Below, piece by piece: positions 9,663 to 19,369 of a DNA stretch of 64,000 nt. A program made the position numbers and the translations under genes. The notes below the pieces were generated by a model. The model saw only the letters and a program-made list of their open reading frames with translations, was not told the origin of the DNA and did no database searches. How positions within the stretch are numbered: position 1 is the first letter of the stretch; every line of letters starts with the position of its first letter. The DNA comes from Tremella fuciformis (taxonomy: Eukaryota > Basidiomycota > Tremellomycetes > Tremellales > Tremellaceae): contig CP136493.1 of the NCBI GenBank assembly GCA_032768795.1, positions 1-64,000 on the forward strand, given 5' to 3'.

Positions 9663-10383
9663 CTAGACATCACACTGCCTGATCTTGACCCCGGGGCAGC
9701 ATCTCTCCACCAGTTTGAGCACATGAGCTCTCTGAGCAAACGTGTAGACCTCTTCCAACAGCTCCCTCAGCACCTTCCCGGCCAGCCTCTTGGTGTAATC
9801 GTTCTCCTGCTCGAGGTAGAGATGATAGACCCTCTTGCACCAGCTGTCGACGATGAGACCGGTCTTCTTCACGGCTCCCTTCCTCTCCGCCCAGTCCACC
9901 ATCTCCTCTATCACCAGCAGTCTCTCTGTCACCAGCCAGATGTGCGCTCTCAGCGGGATCCGGATAGGAGCCGTCGTCCCCATGTCGAACGGATCCTGCC
10001 TGGGGAATTTGGCGACTGTGATCGGCGGAGAGAGCGGGGTAGAGAGCTGAGAGACCCACCTCTCATGAATGCCATGTAGTAGCCCGCTCGGTGGTGGAGC
10101 TCGTCCCTGTTGAAGAGCAGAGGGCAGCCCTTGAGCCAGCTGATGTTGTTGTCGTAGAGAACGTTCGTCTTGAACGCGTCGTATCCACAGTCAATGTAAT
10201 GCTCTGTCTTTGTTCAGCACCATGCCTGATGGGGAGCGACTGACTCTTGGCTTTGTGCTCGAGCAGGCTGCCAGCAGTCGTCTGCACCGGATCCCACGCC
10301 CCCCAATCCTCTGGCTCCTTCCACATCCACCCTCTGAGCCCTTCTGAGATAGGCATGTTCTCTGGGTAGTCGAGCAGGGACAT
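9663..10383 (-). CDS. Unrecognised 211-aa protein, 3 exons
   Basis: Exons 10383-10245, 10203-10060 and 10015-9663 join in frame to 212 codons with stop; introns are 41 and 44 nt. The product starts MSLLDYPENMPISEGLRGWM, has a Trp-rich N-terminus (WMWKEPEDWGAWDP), then CGYDAFKTNVLYDNNISWLK, and a helical, charged C-terminus (ENDYTKRLAGKVLRELLEEV). I do not recognise a family. Direction and spacing match the downstream genes and the helicase gene, so the four may move together as a subtelomeric gene block (inference). Confidence 0.55.
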
Positions 10384-10424
10384 TGACGGTGGGAGAGGGG
10401 AGAGGCAAGGGTAAGTGCGAGAAG

Positions 10425-10525
10425 CACAAAGGCCGCGGAAAGCACACAAAGCACGAAATCCACGAGAACCGCGAAAACCACGAAAAGCACGAGAACCACG
10501 AAAAGCACAAAAAGCACGAGCAGCA
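10425..10525. repeat. Short minisatellite of (CACGAGAAC / CACGAAAAG)n
   Basis: Units of 9 bp (ACCACGAAAAGCACGAGAACC) recur about ten times between the helicase gene stop and the next gene on the minus strand. On the minus strand the unit reads TTCGTGGTT, again carrying the CGTGG core. Confidence 0.8.
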
Positions 10526-10537
10526 TAGGAGACTAGA

Positions 10538-13500
10538 CTACAGGTTGTTCTGGTCTATGACCCTGGCAAGGAACCAATGAGCTGCCACCCAGACATGGTG
10601 GATGGGCACATTGCTCACTCCCCCAAGCCAGCTCTGCCAATCCTCAATCTCCAAGCCCGCCGCCCGCGCGAAAACCTGATACTCATCAGACTCCAAGGCA
10701 GAGGCCATGAGCTCTGGCAAGAATGAAGGGTAGATGCAGCACCTGCCACTGGATCCCTTGTGGAACCATGAGTCTCCGGATGGCCAGGGAAACCAGCAGG
10801 TGAAGCACATCTGCTTGTTCCCATGGAACTTGGTCCCCTTCCTGAAGCGTTGGGCGACGTCGGGGAGCCAGCCTGGTGGGCTGCACTTCTGGATCTGGTG
10901 GGTCTCAAAGAGCCCCAGAGCCAGACACTTGGGGCATGCCCCCTTGAGCTTTTGCACCTGCAGGTGTAGCTCCCTCATCAACTCGGACCTCGACTCTTCC
11001 TTTTGCTGTTGGGATGCGGCATCCCTCAGGAGAGAGGTCCTAGGCGAAGGGCTTGGCATCAGGCTCTGGGAGCTTCTGAACCTGGACTGTCTGCCCTCCA
11101 GGCTGGACAGTGACGTCGTCGTCCGGGTCCCAGCCGTCGTCGTCAGAGGGGTCGACAGGGGTGAAGTCATGAATGGCGAGTGACCACACCTGGAGCACAT
11201 CTCATCCCTCCCCCCACACTTTCTCTCCTCCCCATCCATGAACTTTGTGATCCCAGCCCTGAGGCACTGCTTGCCGTTGAGCATCTTCTGCAGGTAGTCT
11301 GCTCCGAGTCCTGGATTGCCCCACCACAGCTCGAGTCTGATGATGTGACACCATGACTCCTGGCCTTTCCTGCCCACCCTGCCCATCTCCTGCACACCGT
11401 CGACCAGGTTGCTCGGCTCTCCCAGGTGGATGGTCACACGAACAAGGGGCAGGTCCACACCCGCACCCAGTCCACTCGTGCACGCCAGCACCCTCCCCAA
11501 GATCTCTGCTCTGAACTCCTTGAGGATGTTGTTCTTGTCCCCAAGATCAGAGTGGTGTTGAGGGCAGTCCAGAGCTTCGGACACCATCTGGCAGTCCACC
11601 TTGCTCCTGCAGAACAACAGGATTTGATCTCGAGGGTGGAGATGAGGGGAGATCTGCTCGACCGCTTGCCTGGCCAGGACGGCAATGTTCTCGCTGTTGA
11701 CGACGGGTGAGGTGCAAGAGTAGTGGATCTCCCCCCTGTTGGTGGACGTCCTGTGTTGGGTGACTTGAGAAAGGTGGAACTTGCCGAGCAGCTGATCGCT
11801 CAGAGTAGGTGGGCAGGTCGCAGTGATGAGCACTTTTGGAGCAGGGATAGCCCTCAGCTTGGCAAGGCCGTCCATCTGAGCCCTGTAGGTGAAGGACGTG
11901 AGGGGGATGTGTGCTTCCTCAAACACGACCCTTGCCTGGGCGTCAGCAGGTGTGCTCTCCAAAGACACACTCACGATCTTGATCCTCTTGATCCATTTGT
12001 GAAACTGGTCATTCACACAGTTCTCCACGGAGATGAGGATGATCTTGGAGCGTTCGCCAGAGGCAGAGGGGCTCCAGAGCTCATGGCTCACCCCATGGGA
12101 CTCGAGCTTGTGCTTGATGTCCTGCAACAGTGCTGACAGTGGCACAATGACCACCGTCACCATCCCCCTCTCCAATCCGCTCATGACCGGCACAAGCCAG
12201 AGCAGACTCTTCCCCCCAGAGGTGGGACCGACCATGAGCAGGTTGGTGGCCTTGTCCAGCACGAGCTGACATCCTCGCTCCTGCCAATCACTCCTCCACT
12301 TGGCCCCAGATCCAAACAGCTTCTGTAGACCGGTGACCAGGTTGGCGCTGAGCTTGGTGATCTCTGGGTTGCTGGTCACCTTGGTGCTGGTGGAAGTGTT
12401 GCTCAGGCTGATGAGGCTGAGTCCCAAGGGGGAGGACGAGGAACCGGTGCTGGTGCCGGTGCTTGTGCTCGTCTTTGACAGGCCCAGCGGTTGCAGTCTC
12501 CTCGAGCTCGAAAGGTTGTGTGCCGGTGGCGGCATCTCCATGAACTCGTGCAGCTTTGCTCCCAGCCTGTCGACTTTGCTCTCCAGTCTTGCGATGAGCT
12601 GCCCCATCTTGTCAGACGCTTGAGATGGTGCTTGGTCCCCTCTGATGGCCTGCCTGTCCCCCTGCTCCCTGTCCATCTGGTCCAGCTTGGCAGAGATCCT
12701 GGCCAGGAGGCCCTCCATCTCCACCCCCGCCACAGCTTGATCCTCCTCCTGTCCTTGGAGGAAATACCCAAGCAGGTTCTGCCATTCCGTGCTGCTCTGA
12801 AAGAACAGCAGGAAGGTGGACTCCCCCATGGACATGATGTCCTCCTTGTTCAGGGCATAGTGCTCCTCTGCCGTCCGGGTGGTGTGACCTGCTTGGATGT
12901 CCTGCACAGCCTCTCCATGCTCCAGCTGATTCCTGATGCTCCTGGATTTGAAGATGGCGATGGAGGCATGCCTCCAGGTGGACGGGTTGATCCTCGCTCC
13001 CAGATAAGAATGCGTCACAGAGCTCAACATCGAGCTGAAGTGATCTTGCTTCATGATGCTGCCGTTGGTGGTGAAAAGGTGCGAAGAGTGCAGCCTCGAT
13101 CCTTGGATGTCGTCGATCTTTGACAGGCCAAACACCTCGAACGGTCTCACGTACGCCAGGTAGAGTGTGAGCATCCTCGTCAGCGAGCAGGGCAGGAACC
13201 TTGGCAGTGTCTGCAGTCAGCACCTGATGTTACACCCCCCAAGAGGATCACCTTGTCAAGAGAGGTCTGGTTGCTTCCCTTGTGATATCTGCCCAAGAGG
13301 ACGATCCTGCCATTGATGAAGAAGATGTTCCTCAGTCCGGCTTGGGTGTTGGTGAGCTTGTGACTGAGAAGCTCCGTCCTCCTTGCGGGTGCACCATAGG
13401 TCAGGTGGATGAGGCAGATGAGCTTGTCCATGAAGCCGGAACATCTCTGGAGGTACGTCCTGATCTCGTGTGGGTTCCAGAACAGTGTGTCTTCTGTCCT

Positions 13501-15387
13501 GTATGGGATGAACTTGTCTGGACTGTCAGCACCCCCTAACCCCTAAGAACACACCTCTGAGCACGTCATCCTCTAGGATCTGCCGGACCAAGGTCCACTT
13601 GTTCTCCTTGAATGGGTTGGCGTCATCCTCCAAAAAGTTGTAGCCGACCTCATCCTCTGGGAGGTGATCCACCACCTGAGCAGGATCCGGATAGTTGAAG
13701 CTTTGGATGGGCAGGCCAAGAAGGAGATGCTCCTCAAAGTACTCTGACAGCTCTTTCTCCAGCTGATGCACCCCACTCCTCAGATTGTCCAGCTTCAACA
13801 GCTCCCCATTGACGACGAGCTGTGTCTTCTGCTTGTCTCTCCAGTAGACGGTGGGGAGACCAGGTTGGTGATAGGCCACGTGGTTGACGAGATGTTTGAT
13901 CGACAGCAGGCAGGAGAATGGGGAGATGTGACCGTTGTGGAGCAGGGAGATCTCCTCTTTCATCAGACTGACGTCAGCCCTGTCCTCGGATATCGATCAC
14001 TCACTCCTCCAGATCAGAGGTCCTGCTCACAATCTCCTCATCCACTCTCATCTGGACCTGCTTGAACACCACCAGCTTGAAGGCCCACTGAAGCATGGCA
14101 ATCTTGGGCGTCATCTCGGTGACAGAGTTGAAGTGTCCGTCCGGCTTCAGGTTGGAGAGGGTGTTGAAGCAGATCAGCGGGTACAGGTGTGAATCCACCA
14201 TGGCTTGATAGGAAGATGTCGTGAGCAGGGAGTACGCCAGAGCATGGAACACGGTGTCAAATGACTGTTGATCTTCCCCAGATGACAGGATCTTGATCAT
14301 TTCTTCACAGAGCCTGACCTGCTCTGCAGAGACCTGGATGGGGTAGGAGTGCGCTCGCCCACAGGCCTTCCTCATCAGGAAGCAGAACAGCCTGCAGAAG
14401 TGGAGGCTGTATTTGTCAAAGGTCTCTTGGTTCTGAAGAGCCTTGAAGGGTTCGTGTGAGACTCTATGTGATCAGCTTGGCCTTTCTCTGCAATAAGAAC
14501 TGACTCTGTGGGTGTCTCAGAGTTCAGCAGATGCAGGATCAACTGCTCTGGGTTCTTTTTGATCCTCTCCTCAATGTCCATCAGGTATTGCCTGCACATC
14601 TTCTTCATCCTGTGCAACAACTCCTCATCAGATCCTGGTTTGGCCACAAGTCCGACAAGCTCCTTGGCATCCTGTCCTTCCACATGTTTGAACCATCCAA
14701 GCCTTCCCATCCATGAGGCCTGCTCGTGCTCTGCCCCCTCCTTGATGATAGACGATCTGTCCACAGGAGGGAGTGACCGGAGGAACATCAGGTAAGGTGT
14801 GATCCCAGAGATCGCATCTTCCGATGGCTGGACAGGGAAGAACTGTCTGTTGCCTTGGTGGTAGATCGTTTGGAGAGCCGTGTTGGTATGGTTGCGGTGA
14901 TAAGGTTGACCTTTGTGACTGGTGGTGAAGTGATTCTTGATGCTGCTCGTCGCAGTGCAGTGGTAACTGCACAGGTTGCAGGACAGGCCGGGCTGGATGG
15001 CAAGCAGAGGGAGAGATATGATCGGCAACCCGTTGGGGAAAGCAGGGATCTCCGGATGCTGGCCAGGGTGACTGGGATACGCAGAGAGCATCTCCTTGAT
15101 CACCTCATCCTCGACCTTTTTGTTGTGAGAGTCAAGGAGGTGACCTATCAGGTGTTCACCCCTGACTCCCTGCTTGCATTTCATGCAGGTGTAATACTTG
15201 AGCAATGAATGATACCCATAGCCAAGGGACTCAAACCCCTCAGGTATGGTCAGGGGAATGTCATAGAAAGATTGGTCTGAGTGTCAGTCAGAGCAGAGCC
15301 AAGAATGCACTCACCGTGTGCTGTGGGAGAACATGACAGCAGCTGGATTTCATCTCCACAGTCTGTCTCTGGCTGAGAGTCGTCCAT
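10538..15387 (-). CDS. Telomere-linked RecQ-type helicase with zinc-finger and tyrosine-recombinase-like domains
   Basis: Hand splicing gives exons 15387-15315, 15276-14505, 14463-14005, 13967-13555, 13493-13252 and 13210-10538, with a further in-frame intron at 11,974-11,936. The product is about 1,530 aa. N-terminus: C2H2-like Cys pairs (YYTCMKCKQ, and LSCNLCSYHCTATSSIKNHF) as in the DUF3505 family. Middle: a tyrosine-recombinase-like domain with box I (GAPARRTELL), the Lys of RYHKGSN, the TWRHAS box (His of HxxR replaced by Ser), AGH and the HYAL tyrosine. C-terminal half: helicase motifs GPTSGGKS, FEEAH (Glu in place of Asp), TATCP, LLFCRSK and QEMGRVGRKG, then Cys-rich clusters. Subtelomeric RecQ genes (TLH type) are known in fungi such as S. 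pombe and Ustilago. The intron at 13,554-13,494 is the least certain. Confidence 0.88.
13532..13546. repeat. Telomere-like tract inside a helicase-gene intron
   Basis: CCCCCTAACCCCTAA, two telomere units, lies between two coding exons of the helicase gene, inside a candidate 61-nt intron (13,554-13,494). The orientation is the same as the chromosome end. On the gene strand the tract is directly followed by a branch-site-like GTGCTGAC. Confidence 0.6.
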
Positions 15388-15493
15388 TGTTCTGGATCAC
15401 TGTTGTATCTGGTATGCAGCAGTAGCAAACAAAGGGTGGAAAAGGAGATGAAAGGTGGTGAAGGGGTGACCGAGTTTTAGGGGGTTATATCTG

Positions 15494-15915
15494 TATGGTG
15501 GGGGGATGCGGAATCCGTGGAAAGCACACCATCCACGGGCTCGTGGACGGAGGTCCCTCGTGGAAACCAAAAGTACTCCCGCAAATCCGTGGAAAAGGGC
15601 AAGTAGTCCCACGGTTTCGTGGAAAGTAGTCCCCCGGTTTCGTGGTGAGTACTCCAATGTTTTCGTGGAAAGAGCGAGGTATCTCCACAAATTCGTGGAT
15701 CCGGTATGGTGGGGGGATGCGGAATCCGTGGAAAGCACACCATCCACGGGCTCGTGGACGGAGGTCCCTCGTGGAAACCAAAAGTACTCCCGCAAATCCG
15801 TGGAAAAGGGCAAGTAGTCCCACGGTTTCGTGGAAAGTAGTCCCCCGGTTTCGTGGTGAGTACTCCAATGTTTTCGTGGAAAGAGCGAGGTATCTCCACA
15901 AATTCGTGGATCCGG
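15494..15915. repeat. Tandem duplication of a 211-bp CGTGG-rich segment
   Basis: The segment starting TATGGTGGGGGGATGCGGAA at 15,494 starts again at 15,705, and the two copies read the same base for base wherever I compared them. The unit itself consists of diverged repeats built on TTCGTGGAAA and ACTCC. Confidence 0.9.
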
Positions 15916-16590
15916 TCCAAGGACTCCCACGAATTCGTGGAGGGGGGTCCAAGTACTCCCACGAATTCGTGGAGGGGGGTCCAAGTACTCCCACGAATTC
16001 GTGGAGGGGGGTCCAAGTACTCCCACGAAAGTGAAGGGGGGGTCCAAGTACTCCCACGAATTCGTGGAGGGGGGTCCAAGTACTCCCACGAATTCGTGGA
16101 GGGGGGTCCAAGTACTCCCACGAAAGTGAAGGGGGGGTCCAAGTACTCCCACGAATTCGTGGAGGGGGGTCCAAGTACTCCCACGAATTCGTGGAGGGGG
16201 GTCCAAGTACTCCCACGAAAGTGAAGGGGGGGTCCAAGTACTCCCACGAATTCGTGGAGGGGGGTCCAAGTACTCCCACGAATTCGTGGAGGGGGGTCCA
16301 AGTACTCCCACGAATTCGTGGAGGGGGGTCCAAGTACTCCCACGAAAGTGAAGGGGGGGTCCAAGTACTCCCACGAATTCGTGGAGGGGGGTCCAAGTAC
16401 TCCCACGAATTCGTGGAGGGGGGTCCAAGTACTCCCACGAAAGTGAAGGGGGGGTCCAAGTACTCCCACGAATTGGAGGATGGGGGGTCCAAGTACTCCC
16501 ACGAATTCGTGGAGGGGGGGTCCAAGTACTCCCACGAAACCAAAGGAGGGGTCCAAGTACTGAGTACTTGGGGGGGTCCAAGTACTGCAG
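15916..16590. repeat. 32-bp minisatellite with CCACGAATTCGTGG palindrome
   Basis: About twenty tandem units of 32 bp, each made of CCCACGAATTCGTGGAGG followed by GGGGTCCAAGTACT. A minority unit replaces AATTCGTGG with AAAGTGAAG. CCACGAATTCGTGG is a perfect 14-bp palindrome. Long open frames on the minus strand in all three phases (WEYLDPPPRIRGS repeats) are artefacts of the repeat. The array lies just upstream of the helicase gene. Confidence 0.95.
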
Positions 16591-16629
16591 AATATTGTTA
16601 GGCGGTAGGGGACACGGGGTGTTACACGA

Positions 16630-17150
16630 CTTGATATAACCAAGGAGGCCAGAGCGAGGCGACAGCGAGGCGATGACTTGATGCGAGAACGACGGTGAGG
16701 CGAGGACATGAGGCGAAGACGTGATGCGAGATCGTGATGCGAGAACGACAACGAGGCGATGGTACGGTACGAGAACGAGAAGGAGGCAAGGACGTGATGC
16801 GAAAACAAGAACCGGGCCCGGGGAGACGGCAGTCGTGGAGCAAGAGGAGCCTGTGGACGCAGGGAGGGGGAGCCTGGCCTCTCAATACCCCTCCCGTCCC
16901 CTTCACGCAGCCATCAACCACCCATCAAGGCCCGGTCAAGGCGAGAGAGTGGGTCGAGGGTACCCCCAGTCGAGGGTCGAATCGCCTGACCCCCAGTCGA
17001 GGGCGAAACTCTGAGTCGAGGGGGCCCAGTCGAGGCGACAGCCGGGCGAGAGGGGCGGGTCGAGGGCTACGAGAGAGGGGCGTACCCCCCAGTCAAGAGG
17101 CGAAACCCCCAGTCGAGACTTCGACCCGGCCCCCCCAGTCGAACCTTTAT
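16630..17150. repeat. Degenerate GAGGCGA and CCCCCAGTCGAGG repeats upstream of the OTU gene
   Basis: From 16,640 to 16,810 the motif GATGCGAGAACGAC and GAGGCGA recur irregularly. From 16,940 to 17,150 CCCCCAGTCGAGG recurs about eight times. An open frame reads through this DNA into the OTU gene but the composition says repeat, not protein. The CCCAGTCGA units come within a few bases of the chosen start and may include the promoter. Confidence 0.75.
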
Positions 17151-17159
17151 ACTGTTAGG

Positions 17160-19340
17160 ATGATCATGGACTGTGTCCTGATTACTAGGAGGCAGCCACA
17201 GCCTCTTCTGGTCGCTTCAGAGCTTCCTCAGCCATCAACCATTACACATAGATCATTGTCTCCAGCCTTATCCACCAATGCACCATCCTCAAATGACGAT
17301 TACCGCGAAAAGTCTGTCGATGATGGCGAGACATTAGCAGCACTTCCAGCCAGCTCAGCACAAGTTCAATCGGTTACAGCACTGCCCAGTGATCGATTCA
17401 ATCATCTTCTCGATAATCTATTACCCAAGGATTACGATCTCGACAAATACGAATACGCTCTTACGCCAAACGCTTACGACCGACGCTTCGGTAATCCCTC
17501 GGCCCTTGTCCAGCTAGTATCTCACATGCCTCGGACATTACCATCGATTGCATTAGGCGACGGTCCACGGCAATGGACTTTACTTGCTTCGAGCGTCCAC
17601 CAGATATGGGTCAAGACATCGGTCAAACAAGGCTTCTTCAAGGCTTTGAAGCAATGGCAAATAGCACAGCCTGGCAAGTATGCTAATCAAGGCAGTATCG
17701 GTCGCGTCATAGTCCCAGCCAGACTCTTTACAGAGTGCCTCAGAGCAGCCAAATGCAGAGTTATGTATTTGAAAGCATATGGACAGAAAATGCCATTACT
17801 GGAGCGATTCATGCCTTACGAATTAGCCCAAGTCGATCATCCGCTTGCAAAGTACAACTCCTGGGACATCGGCAGGTCATTTGAGTCGCCTTTCATTTGG
17901 CTATTCTCTCCGATTACAGCTGGGTCAACCTTCGACACGTATCCAATGATTATACCAGCCTCACTCGATTACGGATCGGTCCAGGCTCAACTTCGATACG
18001 ACAATACCGACTTTGCGATCAAGATATACCCTCGGCTTGTCCATGCTATCAAATCACTCAATAGCCAGCTTGGTAATGCCATTCCCACTACAACTCGAGG
18101 TGTCCGGACACAAGGCAAATCGGCAATGGAAGTAATACAAGCACTATCCGAATTACCTCAGAACGAGTTAGAAGGCCTTAGGATCGAAGTCACAGTACAA
18201 GCACCAACACTTGCAGCAGCCTTGGCAATGGTAAAAGCGACGCCATTCCTCAATCCAGCCTTTTGGCTTAACCCAGCTCGCTTCGATTCCCAGCTCGAAT
18301 ACCTCAAACTTGACGCAAAGATAATGGAGGTAGAGACATTGCTTGCAAATGCCAATTGGATGCACGAGCAGGTCACTCTATTAGGACATCTGCAAGGAGA
18401 TGATGCTCGCAAGCCAACCCGATTACAAGTGCAGTGTCTGGTGGATTTGCTGGCGGCCATTGGCTGGAACAAAGGATTACGAAAGATTACCAAGTCATCT
18501 GCCGCCAATGCTTGGTGGTCAAATACAGCAGAGATTACAACAGAGCTTGGAATACTTGGCCATCTCAACACAACATTCAATACAAATGAGAGGCGTAATC
18601 GGTTGATACAAATCATGCGGTCAAAGTCAACATACGGCTACATTCCTTGTCAAATCAACCCTACCGATGCATCTCACCGATATCAAATGAACAGCAAGGA
18701 GCTGATGGCTCTTCGATGCGGCAATAAGCATTGTCGACATAAGATTAATCGAGGCCAGGCTATGCGATGGTTTGCTCAACTTGTCACCGACGGAATAGTA
18801 CCAAGAGCAGAAGTAGGCTATTCGGAGCCGGCGACATTACCTCAAGGCCCAAATCAGCAGGAAGCGACTCAGCCATTTGTCCAAGGTCGATTTGAATTGC
18901 CTGGTCGTAATCAGCTTACTCGACTTGACGGTCAGCCGGTATTCTACCGTACAAATTGGATCAAAGGCGACGGTAATTGCATGTTTGCTGCAATAGTCAA
19001 AGCACTCGGAATACCACGCTTGACACATCTCGGAGCAAGGCGGGCAGCAGTGGCTTATGCTCGCAAGTTCCAAGACGACTTCTTCCCATTTCTAGAAAGT
19101 CAAAGCGAGTCAATGGGAGCATACCTCAGGCGTATGGGCAAGGCGGGGACTTGGGGTGATGACTTGATGCTAAAGGCCTTGAGTGGGGCATACAATGTCA
19201 AGATCAGAGTCTACAAGCGGCATAATGATGGCAGCCATCAGTGGTATGAAGTAGGAGAAGGTGAGGATAGTATTGGCCTGTACTTAGCAAGTGAGCATTA
19301 TGAGAACTTAGTAACTGCAGATGAGTTGTTTGGTAGATAG
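17160..19340 (+). CDS. Intronless 726-aa protein with C-terminal OTU cysteine protease domain
   Basis: Start chosen at ATG 17,160, just after the repeat; an ATG at 17,166 is equally possible. The last 130 residues carry an OTU-type protease domain: KGDGNCMFAAI (catalytic Asp and Cys, Cys at about residue 607), a middle GTWGDDLMLKALSGAYNVKI, and the catalytic His in EHYENLV at about residue 713. OTU proteases cleave ubiquitin-like linkages, and the domain also occurs in some retrotransposons and other mobile elements. The first 590 residues are not recognised; a Cys/His group (CGNKHCRHK) lies near residue 525. I saw no reverse transcriptase, integrase or transposase motif. The gene has no intron over 2.2 kb and is less GC-rich than its neighbours, unlike the intron-dense genes nearby, which suggests a mobile or transferred origin. 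It is followed at once by the 167-bp array. Confidence 0.8.
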   Translation: MIMDCVLITRRQPQPLLVASELPQPSTITHRSLSPALSTNAPSSNDDYREKSVDDGETLAALPASSAQVQSVTALPSDRFNHLLDNLLPKDYDLDKYEYALTPNAYDRRFGNPSALVQLVSHMPRTLPSIALGDGPRQWTLLASSVHQIWVKTSVKQGFFKALKQWQIAQPGKYANQGSIGRVIVPARLFTECLRAAKCRVMYLKAYGQKMPLLERFMPYELAQVDHPLAKYNSWDIGRSFESPFIWLFSPITAGSTFDTYPMIIPASLDYGSVQAQLRYDNTDFAIKIYPRLVHAIKSLNSQLGNAIPTTTRGVRTQGKSAMEVIQALSELPQNELEGLRIEVTVQAPTLAAALAMVKATPFLNPAFWLNPARFDSQLEYLKLDAKIMEVETLLANANWMHEQVTLLGHLQGDDARKPTRLQVQCLVDLLAAIGWNKGLRKITKSSAANAWWSNTAEITTELGILGHLNTTFNTNERRNRLIQIMRSKSTYGYIPCQINPTDASHRYQMNSKELMALRCGNKHCRHKINRGQAMRWFAQLVTDGIVPRAEVGYSEPATLPQGPNQQEATQPFVQGRFELPGRNQLTRLDGQPVFYRTNWIKGDGNCMFAAIVKALGIPRLTHLGARRAAVAYARKFQDDFFPFLESQSESMGAYLRRMGKAGTWGDDLMLKALSGAYNVKIRVYKRHNDGSHQWYEVGEGEDSIGLYLASEHYENLVTADELFGR

Positions 19341-19369
19341 ATGCATTTGACTCTCTCAGTAATTGAGAA

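Noticed and set aside
13180..13431. A separate short gene ending in CRHCQGSCPAR
   Set aside because: The tail is intron readthrough; a 41-nt intron (13,251-13,211) joins this exon in frame to the helicase exon.
15916..16590. CRISPR-like repeat array
   Set aside because: The 32-bp units are head to tail with no spacers, and the organism is a eukaryote by telomere and introns. It is a minisatellite.
15397..16808. Minus-strand frames of 350-440 codons and plus-strand frames of 100-136 codons
   Set aside because: They are translations of the 32-bp and 211-bp repeats in different phases, open simultaneously.
16734..17159. Extending the OTU gene start upstream to 16,734
   Set aside because: The extra 142 codons run through CGAGG/CCCCCAGTCGAGG repeats with repeat-like composition; the first sensible ATG after the repeats is 17,160.
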